Source: Frankia sp. RB7 (GTDB lineage Bacteria; Pseudomonadota; Alphaproteobacteria; Rhizobiales; Xanthobacteraceae). Taken from it: DNA of 64,000 bases. Below are positions 26,830 to 35,250 of the stretch, in pieces (positions within the stretch are counted from its first letter, which is position 1; each line of letters begins with the position of its first letter). The notes under the pieces are model-generated. The model did not search any database and was not told where the DNA came from. It saw nothing but the letters and a program-made list of their open reading frames with translations. The stretch spans positions 1 to 64,000 of the forward strand of contig JAUEPE010000004.1 of the NCBI GenBank assembly GCA_030403585.1, read 5' to 3'. The position numbers were made by a program, and so were the translations under genes.

Positions 26830-27540
26830 TCAGATCTGCTGCGCGACCTGTTCGAGGCCAATGATGCGAGCGAGCTTGCGGACTTCTTCCTTTTGATCGT
26901 CACGCAGCTGGAACAGCAGCGGCATTGCAGCCGACTTCAACTGCTGGACCTCGTCGCAGTTCGGATCGATCGGCACGCTCGGCCCGTTCGGATTGGAGAG
27001 CTTGTTCGCCGAGATCTTGCGGACGACATTGCGCAGCGCCGTCTCGACCGAGGGCCAGTAATATTCCTGCGACGACGACAGCTTCAGGCGATCCCTGATG
27101 CCCGCGATCTGCACTTCGGAGAGCAATGAATAGGTCTTTTGCGGCTGCGGCTTCGCGACAGCCTTCGGCTTTGGTGTAACTCCGATAGCGGCGGTGGTTT
27201 CCGCAGGCGCGGGCGCCTCGTTCACACTCGGCTTCGTCATCGGGAAATCGGACGGGGTGGCCGCGGCAAAGGCCTGGCGCAGTGGCTCGGTCAGGACGGG
27301 GGCCTGCGAAAGCTGGCCGGCGGGAACCTGCACCGGGTTGATCGCGGCCGAGGCCAGCGCCAGGGTCGGAACCAGCCGGTCGGCCTTGGCGGCACGGTTG
27401 GCGGCGAGCGGCTTGGGCGGGGCCTGGGTGATCATCTCGGCGCTGACGCTGGGGACGCTGTCGCGGCCGAGAATGGCGGTGGTGGCGGCACCGAGGACGA
27501 GGAAACAGGTCAGCACAGTGAGGGTGATGGCTCTGGACAA
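26830..27540 (-). CDS. Envelope-anchored hypothetical protein
   Basis: A 236-residue protein with an N-terminal signal anchor (residues ~5-24), an Ala/Pro-rich linker, and a conserved-looking C-terminal helical domain of about 110 residues. That domain begins LLSEVQIAGIRDRLKLSSSQEYYWPSVE (in parts) and resembles LTXXQ/Spy-like helical proteins. The start is a TTG at 27540 with GGAG six bases upstream; no ATG fits better. It precedes the gene at 26728 in the same direction with a 101-base gap. The final LARIIGLEQVAQQI is amphipathic. Its function is unknown. Confidence 0.72.
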   Translation of the reverse strand: MSRAITLTVLTCFLVLGAATTAILGRDSVPSVSAEMITQAPPKPLAANRAAKADRLVPTLALASAAINPVQVPAGQLSQAPVLTEPLRQAFAAATPSDFPMTKPSVNEAPAPAETTAAIGVTPKPKAVAKPQPQKTYSLLSEVQIAGIRDRLKLSSSQEYYWPSVETALRNVVRKISANKLSNPNGPSVPIDPNCDEVQQLKSAAMPLLFQLRDDQKEEVRKLARIIGLEQVAQQI

Positions 27541-27673
27541 ACGTCTCTCCGGAAGGACCGCTTCACGATGTTGTCAGCGATGCCGGGAAAAATGGAACGA
27601 AATAAGGCTTGAGTGTGCTTTTGCGGCGACATTCACCATGTCTGCGGCGACAACACCAAAAAGCCTAATGAAA

Positions 27674-27922
27674 TCAGGCAGCGGCTGCCAGATCGTAGGC
27701 GTCCTGGATGTCGGCAACGATCTCCGAGGCCTCCCAGACGGCGCGCGGCTCGACCGATTGCAGCGTCACCGTCCAATTGCCGCCCCGGCGGGTGCGGGGA
27801 ACGCTGAGGATGTCGAACCGGACGGTGCGGCAGAGCGGGTGACGGGCCAGCGCGTGCGCGACGCGGACCCGGATCTCGTCCAGCGTTGCGGATGTCTTGC
27901 TGTTGAGAAAATCGAAATCCAT
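27674..27922 (-). CDS. Small conserved hypothetical protein
   Basis: An 82-residue soluble protein (MDFDFLNSKTSATLDEIRVRV..., containing VRFDILSVPRTRRGGNWTV and VWEASEIVADIQDAYDLAAAA in parts). The alternation suggests a small alpha/beta fold, with a helix, two strands, and a C-terminal helix. No signal peptide or known motif. The 133 bases to the gene at 27540 and 124 bases to the gene at 28047 appear empty. It is probably real given codon use, but I cannot assign a function. Confidence 0.6.
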   Translation of the reverse strand: MDFDFLNSKTSATLDEIRVRVAHALARHPLCRTVRFDILSVPRTRRGGNWTVTLQSVEPRAVWEASEIVADIQDAYDLAAAA

Positions 27923-28046
27923 TGCCTGTCCCTCTCGTCCTGATTGGCGGCCGTGAGGGGGATTCTGGGCTGGCGATGGTTAATCTGCCGTTAAGTACAG
28001 GCTTGCGGAGCCATGCGGGATTAACCGTGCTGGGCGGCGCGGAACG

Positions 28047-29012
28047 CTATCGCCCGCCAGCGTCGCGGTATTCGGCGGCCGTCCGCGCCACGAGATCGTC
28101 GACTGCCATCACGTCGGTGACGCCCGACGTCGAATGCCCGCCGCTCCAGATGTCACGCCAGCGTATGGGACGGTTCTCGCGCGCGGCGACGTCGATGTCC
28201 TTGCCGATGTCGATGGCGCCGCGTGTCGGCAGCTCATCAGGATCGAGCCCGGCGGCGACGATCGATGGCTTCAGCATGCTGGTCTGCAAGCCCGTGAAGG
28301 CGGTGGTGAGCAGAATGTCGTCGGCGCTGCTCTCGACCAGCATCTGCTTGTGACGTTCGTCCGCCATGCTCTCGCGCGTGGCGATGAACTTCGTGCCCAT
28401 GTAGCCGAGATCGCAGCCGAGCACTTCGGCTGCATGCAGCGCACGGCCGTCGCTGATGCCGCCGGCGAGCACGATGATGCCGTCGTAGAATGTGCGCACC
28501 GCACGGACGAACGCGAACGGGTTGAGCCAACCGGTCTGTCCGCCCGCGCCCGCGGTGAGCAGCACGAGGCCATCGGCGCCTGCCGCTGCCGCACGCTCGG
28601 CGTGGCGGATGGAGGCGACGTCCGCCAGCACCAATGCGCCGGCATCGCGCAGCGGTTTCAACACGGGCGCCGGCGAGCCGACCGATGTGATGACGATCTC
28701 GGGCTTGTGCTCGAGCAGCACGGCGAGATCCTGCTCCAGTCGCGCGTTGGAGCGATGTACGATCAAATTCGGACAGAGCGGCGCGGCCTTGCGGCCGGTC
28801 TGATCCTCGTGCTGCCGCAACCGCGTTGCGATCTCGGTGAGCCATTCATCGAGCTGGTCCGTGCTGCGGCAATTCACGGTGGGGAAACTGCCGATCACCC
28901 CGTTGCGGCAAGCAGCAACCATCAGCTCGACGCCAGACACCAGAAACATCGGCGCTGCGATCAGCGGCAGGCTGAGACGATCGCGAAAAATTTGCAGTCG
29001 ATCGGATGTCAC
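28047..29012 (-). CDS. Nitronate monooxygenase-family flavoprotein (paralogue 1)
   Basis: A 321-residue TIM-barrel FMN enzyme of the NMO/2-nitropropane dioxygenase family. Typical parts are the N-terminal LPLIAAPMFLVSG, HRSNARLEQDL, SVGSPAPVL, the FMN phosphate-binding AGADGLVLLTAGAGGQTG, VLAGGISDGRALHAAEVLGCDLGYMGTKFIA (in parts), and the C-terminal IWSGGHSTSGV. I chose the GTG at 29012 because GGAG lies 7 bases before it; the frame is open to 29159, which overlaps the divergent synthetase gene. It is divergent from the acyl-CoA synthetase at 29138 across 125 bases, and has a second paralogue at 35250. The real substrate in such acyl-CoA contexts is unknown; it may be an enoyl-reductase-like flavoenzyme. 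Confidence 0.85.
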   Translation of the reverse strand: MTSDRLQIFRDRLSLPLIAAPMFLVSGVELMVAACRNGVIGSFPTVNCRSTDQLDEWLTEIATRLRQHEDQTGRKAAPLCPNLIVHRSNARLEQDLAVLLEHKPEIVITSVGSPAPVLKPLRDAGALVLADVASIRHAERAAAAGADGLVLLTAGAGGQTGWLNPFAFVRAVRTFYDGIIVLAGGISDGRALHAAEVLGCDLGYMGTKFIATRESMADERHKQMLVESSADDILLTTAFTGLQTSMLKPSIVAAGLDPDELPTRGAIDIGKDIDVAARENRPIRWRDIWSGGHSTSGVTDVMAVDDLVARTAAEYRDAGGR

Positions 29013-29137
29013 GCAAATCTCCGCATCGCGCTTGCTTCTCCCGGCGGGCTTTGTCGTTCCATCCCGCATTCCCTGTGCTAGCCTTGCGCGCAAACATTGG
29101 CACGACACAAGCCGATGACAAAGCAACGAGGAAACAT

Positions 29138-30700
29138 ATGTCCGATCCGCTCCACGCATCGTCCCCGACTTGTGCGCAGGCGCTACGGGCGCTAGCGCGC
29201 TATCCCGGCCGCACGGCTTTCGCCTGGCCCGGCGGATCGCTGAGCTATCAGGGCACCATCGATCTGATCGGACGCATCCAGGGCGTATTCGTGCGGCTCG
29301 GCTTGCAGCCCGGCGCGCGCGTCGCCTTCCTCACCGCGAACCGCGCCGACACCTGGTGCGCCGGCGTCGCCGCGCAATTGTCGCGATGCTGCGTCACCTG
29401 GCTGCATCCGCTGGGATCGGAGACGGACCAGCTGTTCCAGCTCGAGGATTCCGAAGCCGAAGTGCTGGTGGTCGATGTGGCCGCCTTCCGCGATCGCGGT
29501 GGCGAGCTTGCCGCAAAAGCAACGCGGCTCAAGGCGGTCTTCACCATGGGGCCGGCCGACTACGGCGTCGATCTGCTGGCGGCGATCGAGGGCGCGGGAC
29601 ATGCCAGCGCGCGGTGCCTCGCAAATCTCGACGATCTCTCCACGCTCAATTACACCGGCGGCACGACAGGCAAATCAAAGGGCGCGCTGCGCTATCATCG
29701 CGAAAACGCCGGCGCTGCCGGCGCGATCCTCGCCGATTTCGAGATCCCCGACGCTGCGCGCTATCTCACGGTCGCCCCGATCAGTCATGTCGCCGGCACA
29801 AAAGTGCTGCCGACGCTGATGCGCGGCGGCACCGTGCACATGCTGAAAGGCTTCGATCCCGAGGCGGTGCTGGCGACGATCGCACGCGAGCGCATCAATT
29901 TCACGCTGTTCGTGCCGACGATGATCTACGTGCTGCTCGATCATCCGGCGCTGAGCAAGACCGATCTCTCCTCGCTCGAGCTCGTGCTCTACGGGGCCTC
30001 GGCGATGTCGCCGAGCCGGCTGGTCGAAGGCATCGAGCGCATCGGCCCGGTGTTCTCGCAGCTCTACGGCCAGACCGAATGCTACCCGGTTTCAGTGCTG
30101 CGCAGAAAGGATCACGATCCCAAGACGCCGGAACTGTTGTTGTCCTGCGGCTTCCCGATCGCGGCCTGCGAGGTCAAGATTCTCGACGACAACGACCAGG
30201 AGGTGAAGACCGGTGAGGCCGGCGAGATCTGCGTGCGCGCGCCGCATGTGATGGCGGAATACTGGAAGCGGCCCGACATCACCGCGGAGACGCTGAAGAA
30301 CGGCTGGGTCCACACCGGCGACATCGCGCGCCAGGACGAGCGCGGCTACATGTTCATCCTCGATCGCAAGAAGGACATGATCGTCACCGGCGGCTTCAAC
30401 ATCTTTCCGCGCGAGATCGAGGATGTGCTGTCGCAACATGCCGACGTCGCGATGGTCGCGGTGGTCGGTGTCCCCGACGAGAAATGGGGCGAGGCCGTCA
30501 CCGCCATCGTCGTGCCGCGCGAGGGCGCAAAGCCGGATGCCGACGAGCTGATCAATCTGGTACGGACGCGAAAGGGTTCCGCGCATGCGCCGAAACAGAT
30601 TCAGTTCGTCAAGCAGCTGCCGATGACCGGCGTCGGCAAGGTCGACAAGAAGGTGCTGCGCGCGGGCTTCTGGAGCGGACGCGACCGGATGGTGGGATAG
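29138..30700 (+). CDS. AMP-dependent acyl-CoA synthetase/ligase
   Basis: This 520-residue ANL-superfamily enzyme activates a carboxylic acid with ATP and CoA. Motifs seen are P-loop TGGTTGKSKG (about residue 175), LYGQTECYPV, the adenylate-binding GWVHTGDIARQDERGY, hinge DRKKDMIVTGGFNIFPREIE, and the catalytic Lys in MTGVGKVDKKVLR. It lacks the length and end-signature of acetyl-CoA synthetase, and looks like the medium/long-chain or aromatic acyl group. The ATG at 29138 is preceded by ACGAGGAA; an upstream frame exists without support. The divergent nitronate monooxygenase and the thioesterase/monooxygenase pair at 34465-36218 suggest a shared acyl-CoA pathway. Confidence 0.88.
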   Translation: MSDPLHASSPTCAQALRALARYPGRTAFAWPGGSLSYQGTIDLIGRIQGVFVRLGLQPGARVAFLTANRADTWCAGVAAQLSRCCVTWLHPLGSETDQLFQLEDSEAEVLVVDVAAFRDRGGELAAKATRLKAVFTMGPADYGVDLLAAIEGAGHASARCLANLDDLSTLNYTGGTTGKSKGALRYHRENAGAAGAILADFEIPDAARYLTVAPISHVAGTKVLPTLMRGGTVHMLKGFDPEAVLATIARERINFTLFVPTMIYVLLDHPALSKTDLSSLELVLYGASAMSPSRLVEGIERIGPVFSQLYGQTECYPVSVLRRKDHDPKTPELLLSCGFPIAACEVKILDDNDQEVKTGEAGEICVRAPHVMAEYWKRPDITAETLKNGWVHTGDIARQDERGYMFILDRKKDMIVTGGFNIFPREIEDVLSQHADVAMVAVVGVPDEKWGEAVTAIVVPREGAKPDADELINLVRTRKGSAHAPKQIQFVKQLPMTGVGKVDKKVLRAGFWSGRDRMVG

Positions 30701-30726
30701 CACTTGAGGAGCCGCGTTGGCCGCTT

Positions 30727-32781
30727 TCAACGAAGCATTTGATCGAGGCGATCGCGGAGCTGGTCCTGATGATAGGGCTTTGCAAGCCGCGGCAGATCAA
30801 GTTGAGCCCCTTCGGGCAACTCGGCATATCCTGTGGCGAGCAAGATTGGCAGTGATGGGCGCAACTGACGCGAGGCAGCCGCCAGCTCGAGCCCGGTCAT
30901 TCCCGGCATGACATGATCTGTCACCAGGAGGTCGATCGGCTGCTCACTTCGAATGATGTCGAGGGCGTGCAGGGCCGAGCTGACGCCGATGACGCGGTGC
31001 CCGAGATCTTCGAGCATTTCGGTGGTCGACATGGCGATCAGCGGATCGTCATCGACAAACAGGATGATCGCCGATCGACCAGCCTGCCGGGCGACGGGGC
31101 AGGACACCTCGGCTTCCACAGACTGAGTTGCAACCGGAAGAACCAAGGTGGCCGTGGTGCCGGTTCCCAACGCGCTGGAGAGCTGAAGCGCCCCGCCGAG
31201 CTGCTCGGCGAGGCCATGCACCATTGACAAGCCGAGACCCGTTCCTTTCCCCAGCGGCTTCGAAGAGAAGAACGGCTCTACCGCCCGCTTCAATGTCTCT
31301 GGAGACATCCCTTCGCCTGTATCGATCACGGAAAGCTCCAAGTACTGGCCGGGCTGCACGACGGATTCGCCGTTCGCCTTGTAGTCACGGATACGGATGT
31401 CGATCGCACCGCCGTCAGTCATGGCGTCGCGTGCATTGATGACGAGGTTCAGGATGGCGAGTTCGAGCTGGTTGGAATCGGCACGCGCGGGCGGCAATTG
31501 ATCTGGAACGTCCAGCCGCAGTTCGACGCGGGGACCCAGCGAGCGTTCGAGCAGGTCGATCGTGCCCCTGATGAGCGCACCGAGATCGATCGCCACCGCT
31601 CGCAGATCCTGCTGCCGCGCGAACGCCAGCAGGCGCTGCGTCAGAGACGCGCCCCGTTCCGCCCCCTGCAGCGCGCCATCGATCAGCCGACGCAGACGCG
31701 GATCGTCCGGTATGCGCTTGCGCAGCAGGTCAAGATTGCCCATGACGGCCATCAGCAGATTGTTGAAGTCATGAGCGACGCCGCCGGTCAGCTGCCCGAT
31801 GGTCTCCATCTTCTGCGCCTGGCGCAGTTGATCCTGCACCCTCTCGCGCGCGGCAACCTCCTTCATCAGATCGACGGTGCGCTGCTCGACGCGCTGCTCA
31901 AGCGTGGCGGAAAGTTCGGCTAGCGCCGTGCGTTCTGTCGCGAGCTGCGCCAGCAAAGCCTCCCGCTCGATCTCCGCAATCTTGCGCGCAGTGATATCGG
32001 AGCACACCCCGACCATCGATCGGACCCTGCCGTCGGGCCGGAGAACCGCGCGAGCACGTATCTCGACCCAATGCTGGGACCCGTCAGGCCAGATGTTTCG
32101 GTATTCGATGCTATAATCGCCGCCGCTGGTGACGGCACGGTCGAACACACCCTGTCGTCTGACGCGATCATCCGGATGTACGGAAGCGAGCAAGTCCTCA
32201 TATGAGAATTCCTGCTCGGGCCTGCGTCCGAAGAACAGCTTGCAGGTATTCGAGGCGTCGAGCATCAACGACGGCAGGTGCAACTCGAGCGCTCCCAGCC
32301 GCCCCGCCCTCAACGCCGTTTGCAGCAGGCCCTCGCTCTCCGTGAGATTCTCCAGAATGGCGCGCGACTGATATTGACGGCGACGCCCCCTGATGGCGGA
32401 TCCCACGACGCTGACCAGCGTCGTTGGGTGAAACGGGCGCTCGATGAAGGTGACGTTTCCCAGCGCCAGAGCGAGCCGCATGGCATCGGGATTTCGCTCC
32501 GGACCACCGCCCTGGCGCGTCAGCAGAACAATCGGAAAATCCGACCATGAGGGCTGCTCGTTCAACCATTTCACCAGCCCCCGCAGGTCTGCGGTTTTCA
32601 CCGCCTCGTTGGCTATGATTGCGAGCCCCGCGCCAGCTACTATCTCGCGAACCAGCGCATCGAGCTCGGTGCAAATGTCGGCTATAAAGCCCGCTTCCCT
32701 GATTAGGCTGGTGGCCACTGACGCATCGCGCCCAGTCGGGGCAAGGACGATCGCGCGTTCCGAGGATTCGCCCGGTCTCAC
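30727..32781 (-). CDS. Hybrid histidine kinase (pseudo-receiver - PAS - kinase - receiver)
   Basis: 684 residues. Residues 1-130 resemble a receiver but lack the phospho-Asp (LAIIANEAV in its place) and carry Arg-Pro for Lys-Pro (FIERPF), so this is a pseudo-receiver. A PAS/PAC domain follows (~165-270, ending VGVCSDITARKIAE), a coiled coil, then HisKA with H337 (TGGVAHDFNNLL), HATPase (NLVINARDAM, DTGEGM, GKGTGLGLSMVHG), and an intact C-terminal receiver (LFVDDDPL, LLVTDHVMPGMTG, LAKPY). It has no membrane segment. The GTG start at 32781 overlaps the stop of the KaiC-like gene (GTGA), so translation is coupled. I infer that it reads or relays the state of the KaiC-like ATPase. Confidence 0.88.
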   Translation of the reverse strand: MRPGESSERAIVLAPTGRDASVATSLIREAGFIADICTELDALVREIVAGAGLAIIANEAVKTADLRGLVKWLNEQPSWSDFPIVLLTRQGGGPERNPDAMRLALALGNVTFIERPFHPTTLVSVVGSAIRGRRRQYQSRAILENLTESEGLLQTALRAGRLGALELHLPSLMLDASNTCKLFFGRRPEQEFSYEDLLASVHPDDRVRRQGVFDRAVTSGGDYSIEYRNIWPDGSQHWVEIRARAVLRPDGRVRSMVGVCSDITARKIAEIEREALLAQLATERTALAELSATLEQRVEQRTVDLMKEVAARERVQDQLRQAQKMETIGQLTGGVAHDFNNLLMAVMGNLDLLRKRIPDDPRLRRLIDGALQGAERGASLTQRLLAFARQQDLRAVAIDLGALIRGTIDLLERSLGPRVELRLDVPDQLPPARADSNQLELAILNLVINARDAMTDGGAIDIRIRDYKANGESVVQPGQYLELSVIDTGEGMSPETLKRAVEPFFSSKPLGKGTGLGLSMVHGLAEQLGGALQLSSALGTGTTATLVLPVATQSVEAEVSCPVARQAGRSAIILFVDDDPLIAMSTTEMLEDLGHRVIGVSSALHALDIIRSEQPIDLLVTDHVMPGMTGLELAAASRQLRPSLPILLATGYAELPEGAQLDLPRLAKPYHQDQLRDRLDQMLR

Positions 32782-34277
32782 GCACCAGACTCCCGAAGTA
32801 GTGGTTTCCCTCCACCGACATAAACGGGCACGCCGCGCAACACCCCCTGAAACTCTTCCAGGGGTTCGCCGATGGCGAGACCGCGGTTGCTAATTCGGTA
32901 CTCCCGTATGGTCGATTCGTGCACGCCCATACGCTTCTTGATGACGGAAATGGCACGCCGCACGCTGCCCAACGCCTCGAAATACCGCAACAGGATCACG
33001 GTATCGGCGAGATACGTGACGTCGACCGGTGCCTTCATGTCACCGACGAGACCGTGCTGGGCGACAGTCATGAATGTCGCAGCCCCGCGGCGATTCAGGT
33101 ATTGCAACAACTCGTGCATGTGGAGGATGAGCGAATTCTCCTCGGGCATGGCCGCCTGGTAGCCGTTCAGGCTGTCGATCACGACAGCCTGAATCCCCTG
33201 CTCGTCCACGCGCTCGCGAACCATGTGAGCGAATTCCCCGGGCGAGAGCTCTGCTGCATCGACCTGTTCGATCGCGAGGCTGCCATCCCTGCGCATCGCT
33301 TCGAGATCAATTCCGATACCTCTCATGCGCTCGAAGAGCAGGCCCAATTCTTCGTCGAACACGAACAGCGCGGCCTTCTCGCCTCGCGCCACGGCGGCGA
33401 CGGCGAACACAATCGCGATGAGGGATTTACCGGTCCCCGAGGGGCCGAGAACGAGGGTGCTTGAACCCGTCTCGACGCCGCCGCCCAACAGCCCGTCCAA
33501 CTCGGCGATGCCGCTCGAAAACCTGCTGTGCCGCATATCGGCGCGATGCTCGGAAGCAACCAGCCTCGGAAACACGTTCAATCCACCGGTAGTGATCGTG
33601 ACGTCGTGATAACCACCGCGAAATTTCGTACCCCGATACTTCACGACGCGGACGCGCCGCCGCTCAGCACCATAGTCCGGAGCAAGCTCTTCCAGACGAA
33701 AAACCGCATGCGCCACGCTGTGCACGGTCTTGTCGGCAGCATCGGCCGTAAGATCGTCGAGCAGCATTACGGTCGTGTTGTATCTGGAGAAATAGTGCTT
33801 GATGGCCAGGATTTGCCGGCGATATCGCAGCGAACTCTGGGCCAGAAGCCGGATTTCGGAAAGACTATCGAGCACGACCCGGTGCGGCTTGACGCGATCG
33901 ACGGCTTCGAAGATCTGCTTGGTCGTCTCGCCAAGCTCGAGATCGGACGAATAGAGCAGGCTCTGCTGCTGCTCGGAATCAAGCAGGCTCTCTGGCGGCA
34001 GCAGTTCAAAAACCGTCAGTTCATCGTCCAAGACCCAGCCATGCGAAGCGGCGCCATCGCGCAACTCGCGCTCCGTCTCCGATAAGGTGATATACAAACA
34101 CGTCTCGCCGGCCTTGGTCCCTTCGAGCAGGAACTGCAACGCCACCGTCGTCTTGCCAGTGCCGGGCGCACCTTCTGCGAGGAACAGGTGTCCGCGCGAC
34201 AATCCCCCGGACAGGATGTTGTCCAGGCCCCGGATTCCGGTTCTGGCCTTTCCAGTAAATTTCTCAATTGAAGTCAT
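32778..34277 (-). CDS. KaiC-like double-domain RecA/ATPase
   Basis: The 499-residue protein has two KaiC domains: P-loops GAPGTGKT (36-43) and GPSGTGKS (278-285), each preceded by a G-(I/L)-D-x-(L)-x-x-G-G motif (GIRGLDNILSGGL; GIAELDGLLGGGV). At the catalytic pairs of Glu, the first domain reads S-E and the second D-E, so one Glu is kept in each. The Ser-Thr phosphorylation pair of cyanobacterial KaiC aligns with T421-Y422 (VDVTYLADTVILL). The ATG at 34277 has AGAGGGA upstream; the frame extends to 34346 without support. No kaiA or kaiB is present. It overlaps the hybrid kinase start. Likely a KaiC2-type signalling ATPase rather than a clock component. Confidence 0.85.
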   Translation of the reverse strand: MTSIEKFTGKARTGIRGLDNILSGGLSRGHLFLAEGAPGTGKTTVALQFLLEGTKAGETCLYITLSETERELRDGAASHGWVLDDELTVFELLPPESLLDSEQQQSLLYSSDLELGETTKQIFEAVDRVKPHRVVLDSLSEIRLLAQSSLRYRRQILAIKHYFSRYNTTVMLLDDLTADAADKTVHSVAHAVFRLEELAPDYGAERRRVRVVKYRGTKFRGGYHDVTITTGGLNVFPRLVASEHRADMRHSRFSSGIAELDGLLGGGVETGSSTLVLGPSGTGKSLIAIVFAVAAVARGEKAALFVFDEELGLLFERMRGIGIDLEAMRRDGSLAIEQVDAAELSPGEFAHMVRERVDEQGIQAVVIDSLNGYQAAMPEENSLILHMHELLQYLNRRGAATFMTVAQHGLVGDMKAPVDVTYLADTVILLRYFEALGSVRRAISVIKKRMGVHESTIREYRISNRGLAIGEPLEEFQGVLRGVPVYVGGGKPLLRESGA

Positions 34278-34404
34278 TTTTCCCTCTACCGGGAATAAAA
34301 CCGGAAACGGAACAATCGGTTCCGCCCTCAACCTAAGCAGACCCATGCACAGCGGGCAGAGGAACTGCCGACTATGCGCTGCTGAAGGGAACCGATAGTG
34401 CCAA

Positions 34405-34420
34405 GCCTATCGAGATAGGC
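34405..34420. terminator. Small hairpin between thioesterase 3' end and kaiC-like 5' end
   Basis: GCCTATC (34405-34411), GA, GATAGGC (34414-34420): a perfect 7-bp stem with a two-base centre. It lies 44 bases beyond the stop of the thioesterase gene and 127 bases upstream of the KaiC-like start, all on the minus strand. It could be a terminator of the upstream unit or an operator for the downstream one; there is no T-run to decide. Confidence 0.35.
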
Positions 34421-34464
34421 TGCCGATATGAGACCAACTCACCAAGGATAAAGCTACGATGCGC

Positions 34465-35250
34465 TCATCGCTTCTCGATCACAAGGCTCTGCACCGCGCG
34501 ACCAAAATAGCCCTGACGGTCGGCGAGCCGCGACATCGCAAGGCCGGCGCCGTCGGGGCCGATCCAGGATTCGCCGTCGAGCAGGATCCAGTCGCCGACC
34601 GGCCGGCGCGCCAGGCTCACCGAGAGGTCGGCGTTGATGTAGGTCCAGGCGCGGAAGTCGAGCGTCGAAGCGGTGCCGTTGGAGAAATCGGCGGCGACCA
34701 CGGCGCGCATCGCCTGCGAGACCGCCTCGCCTTCGACCAGCGGATGATCGAGGCGAAACCAGATCGCGCCGGCACCGGCCTGGCCGAAGCGGCCGCGGGC
34801 GGCGCGCATCGAGACCATGCCCGCGAACGGACTGGTCGCGCCGTGACCGTCCTCGACCAGCGAGTCCTCGGGCGACGGCAGCGTGACCGGCAACTCCTTG
34901 ACGTCGTCGGGCAGCGGCTGTGACTGCCGCTTGATCTTGAGCACGGTGGCGCCGACGACCTGCACGCCGTCGGCGAGCAGCTTGACTTCGCAGAGCTGAA
35001 TCTTGCGGCCCTCGCGCAACACGTTGCTCTCGATCGTGAGCGGCGCCACCGGCACCGGGCGCATCAAATCGATCGTGACGCGCGCGATGTTCATCGGCAC
35101 GGGCGTCGCAATGCGCTCCGCCGCCCACGTCACCAGCGCCGACGGCGCCGAGCCGTGCTGCATGCGCCGGTCCCACGGCCCCGCGGCATTGGGGCTGGTG
35201 ACGACGCTGTTGCCGTCGACGCGGTAGATGGCGGTCATGGCGAGAGCCAT
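34465..35250 (-). CDS. Acyl-CoA thioesterase-like protein (double hotdog, TesB-like)
   Basis: A 261-residue protein of the TesB-like thioesterase family. The N-terminal hotdog has GPWDRRMQHGSAPSALV and ARVTIDLMRPVPVAPL; the C-terminal half has AADFSNGTASTLDFRAWTYINADLSVSLAR (in parts) and the final GQGYFGRAVQSL-like RQGYFGRAVQSLVI. Such enzymes hydrolyse acyl-CoA. The ATG at 35250 overlaps the upstream monooxygenase stop (TGATG); an alternative ATG at 35238 gives MTAIYRVDG and cannot be excluded. The coupling to a nitronate monooxygenase suggests joint action on an acyl-CoA intermediate. Confidence 0.82.
   Translation of the reverse strand: MALAMTAIYRVDGNSVVTSPNAAGPWDRRMQHGSAPSALVTWAAERIATPVPMNIARVTIDLMRPVPVAPLTIESNVLREGRKIQLCEVKLLADGVQVVGATVLKIKRQSQPLPDDVKELPVTLPSPEDSLVEDGHGATSPFAGMVSMRAARGRFGQAGAGAIWFRLDHPLVEGEAVSQAMRAVVAADFSNGTASTLDFRAWTYINADLSVSLARRPVGDWILLDGESWIGPDGAGLAMSRLADRQGYFGRAVQSLVIEKR

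Noticed and set aside
32778..34277. A full Kai circadian clock
   Set aside because: No kaiA or kaiB in the window and the phosphorylation pair is altered; only a KaiC-like ATPase with a kinase can be claimed.
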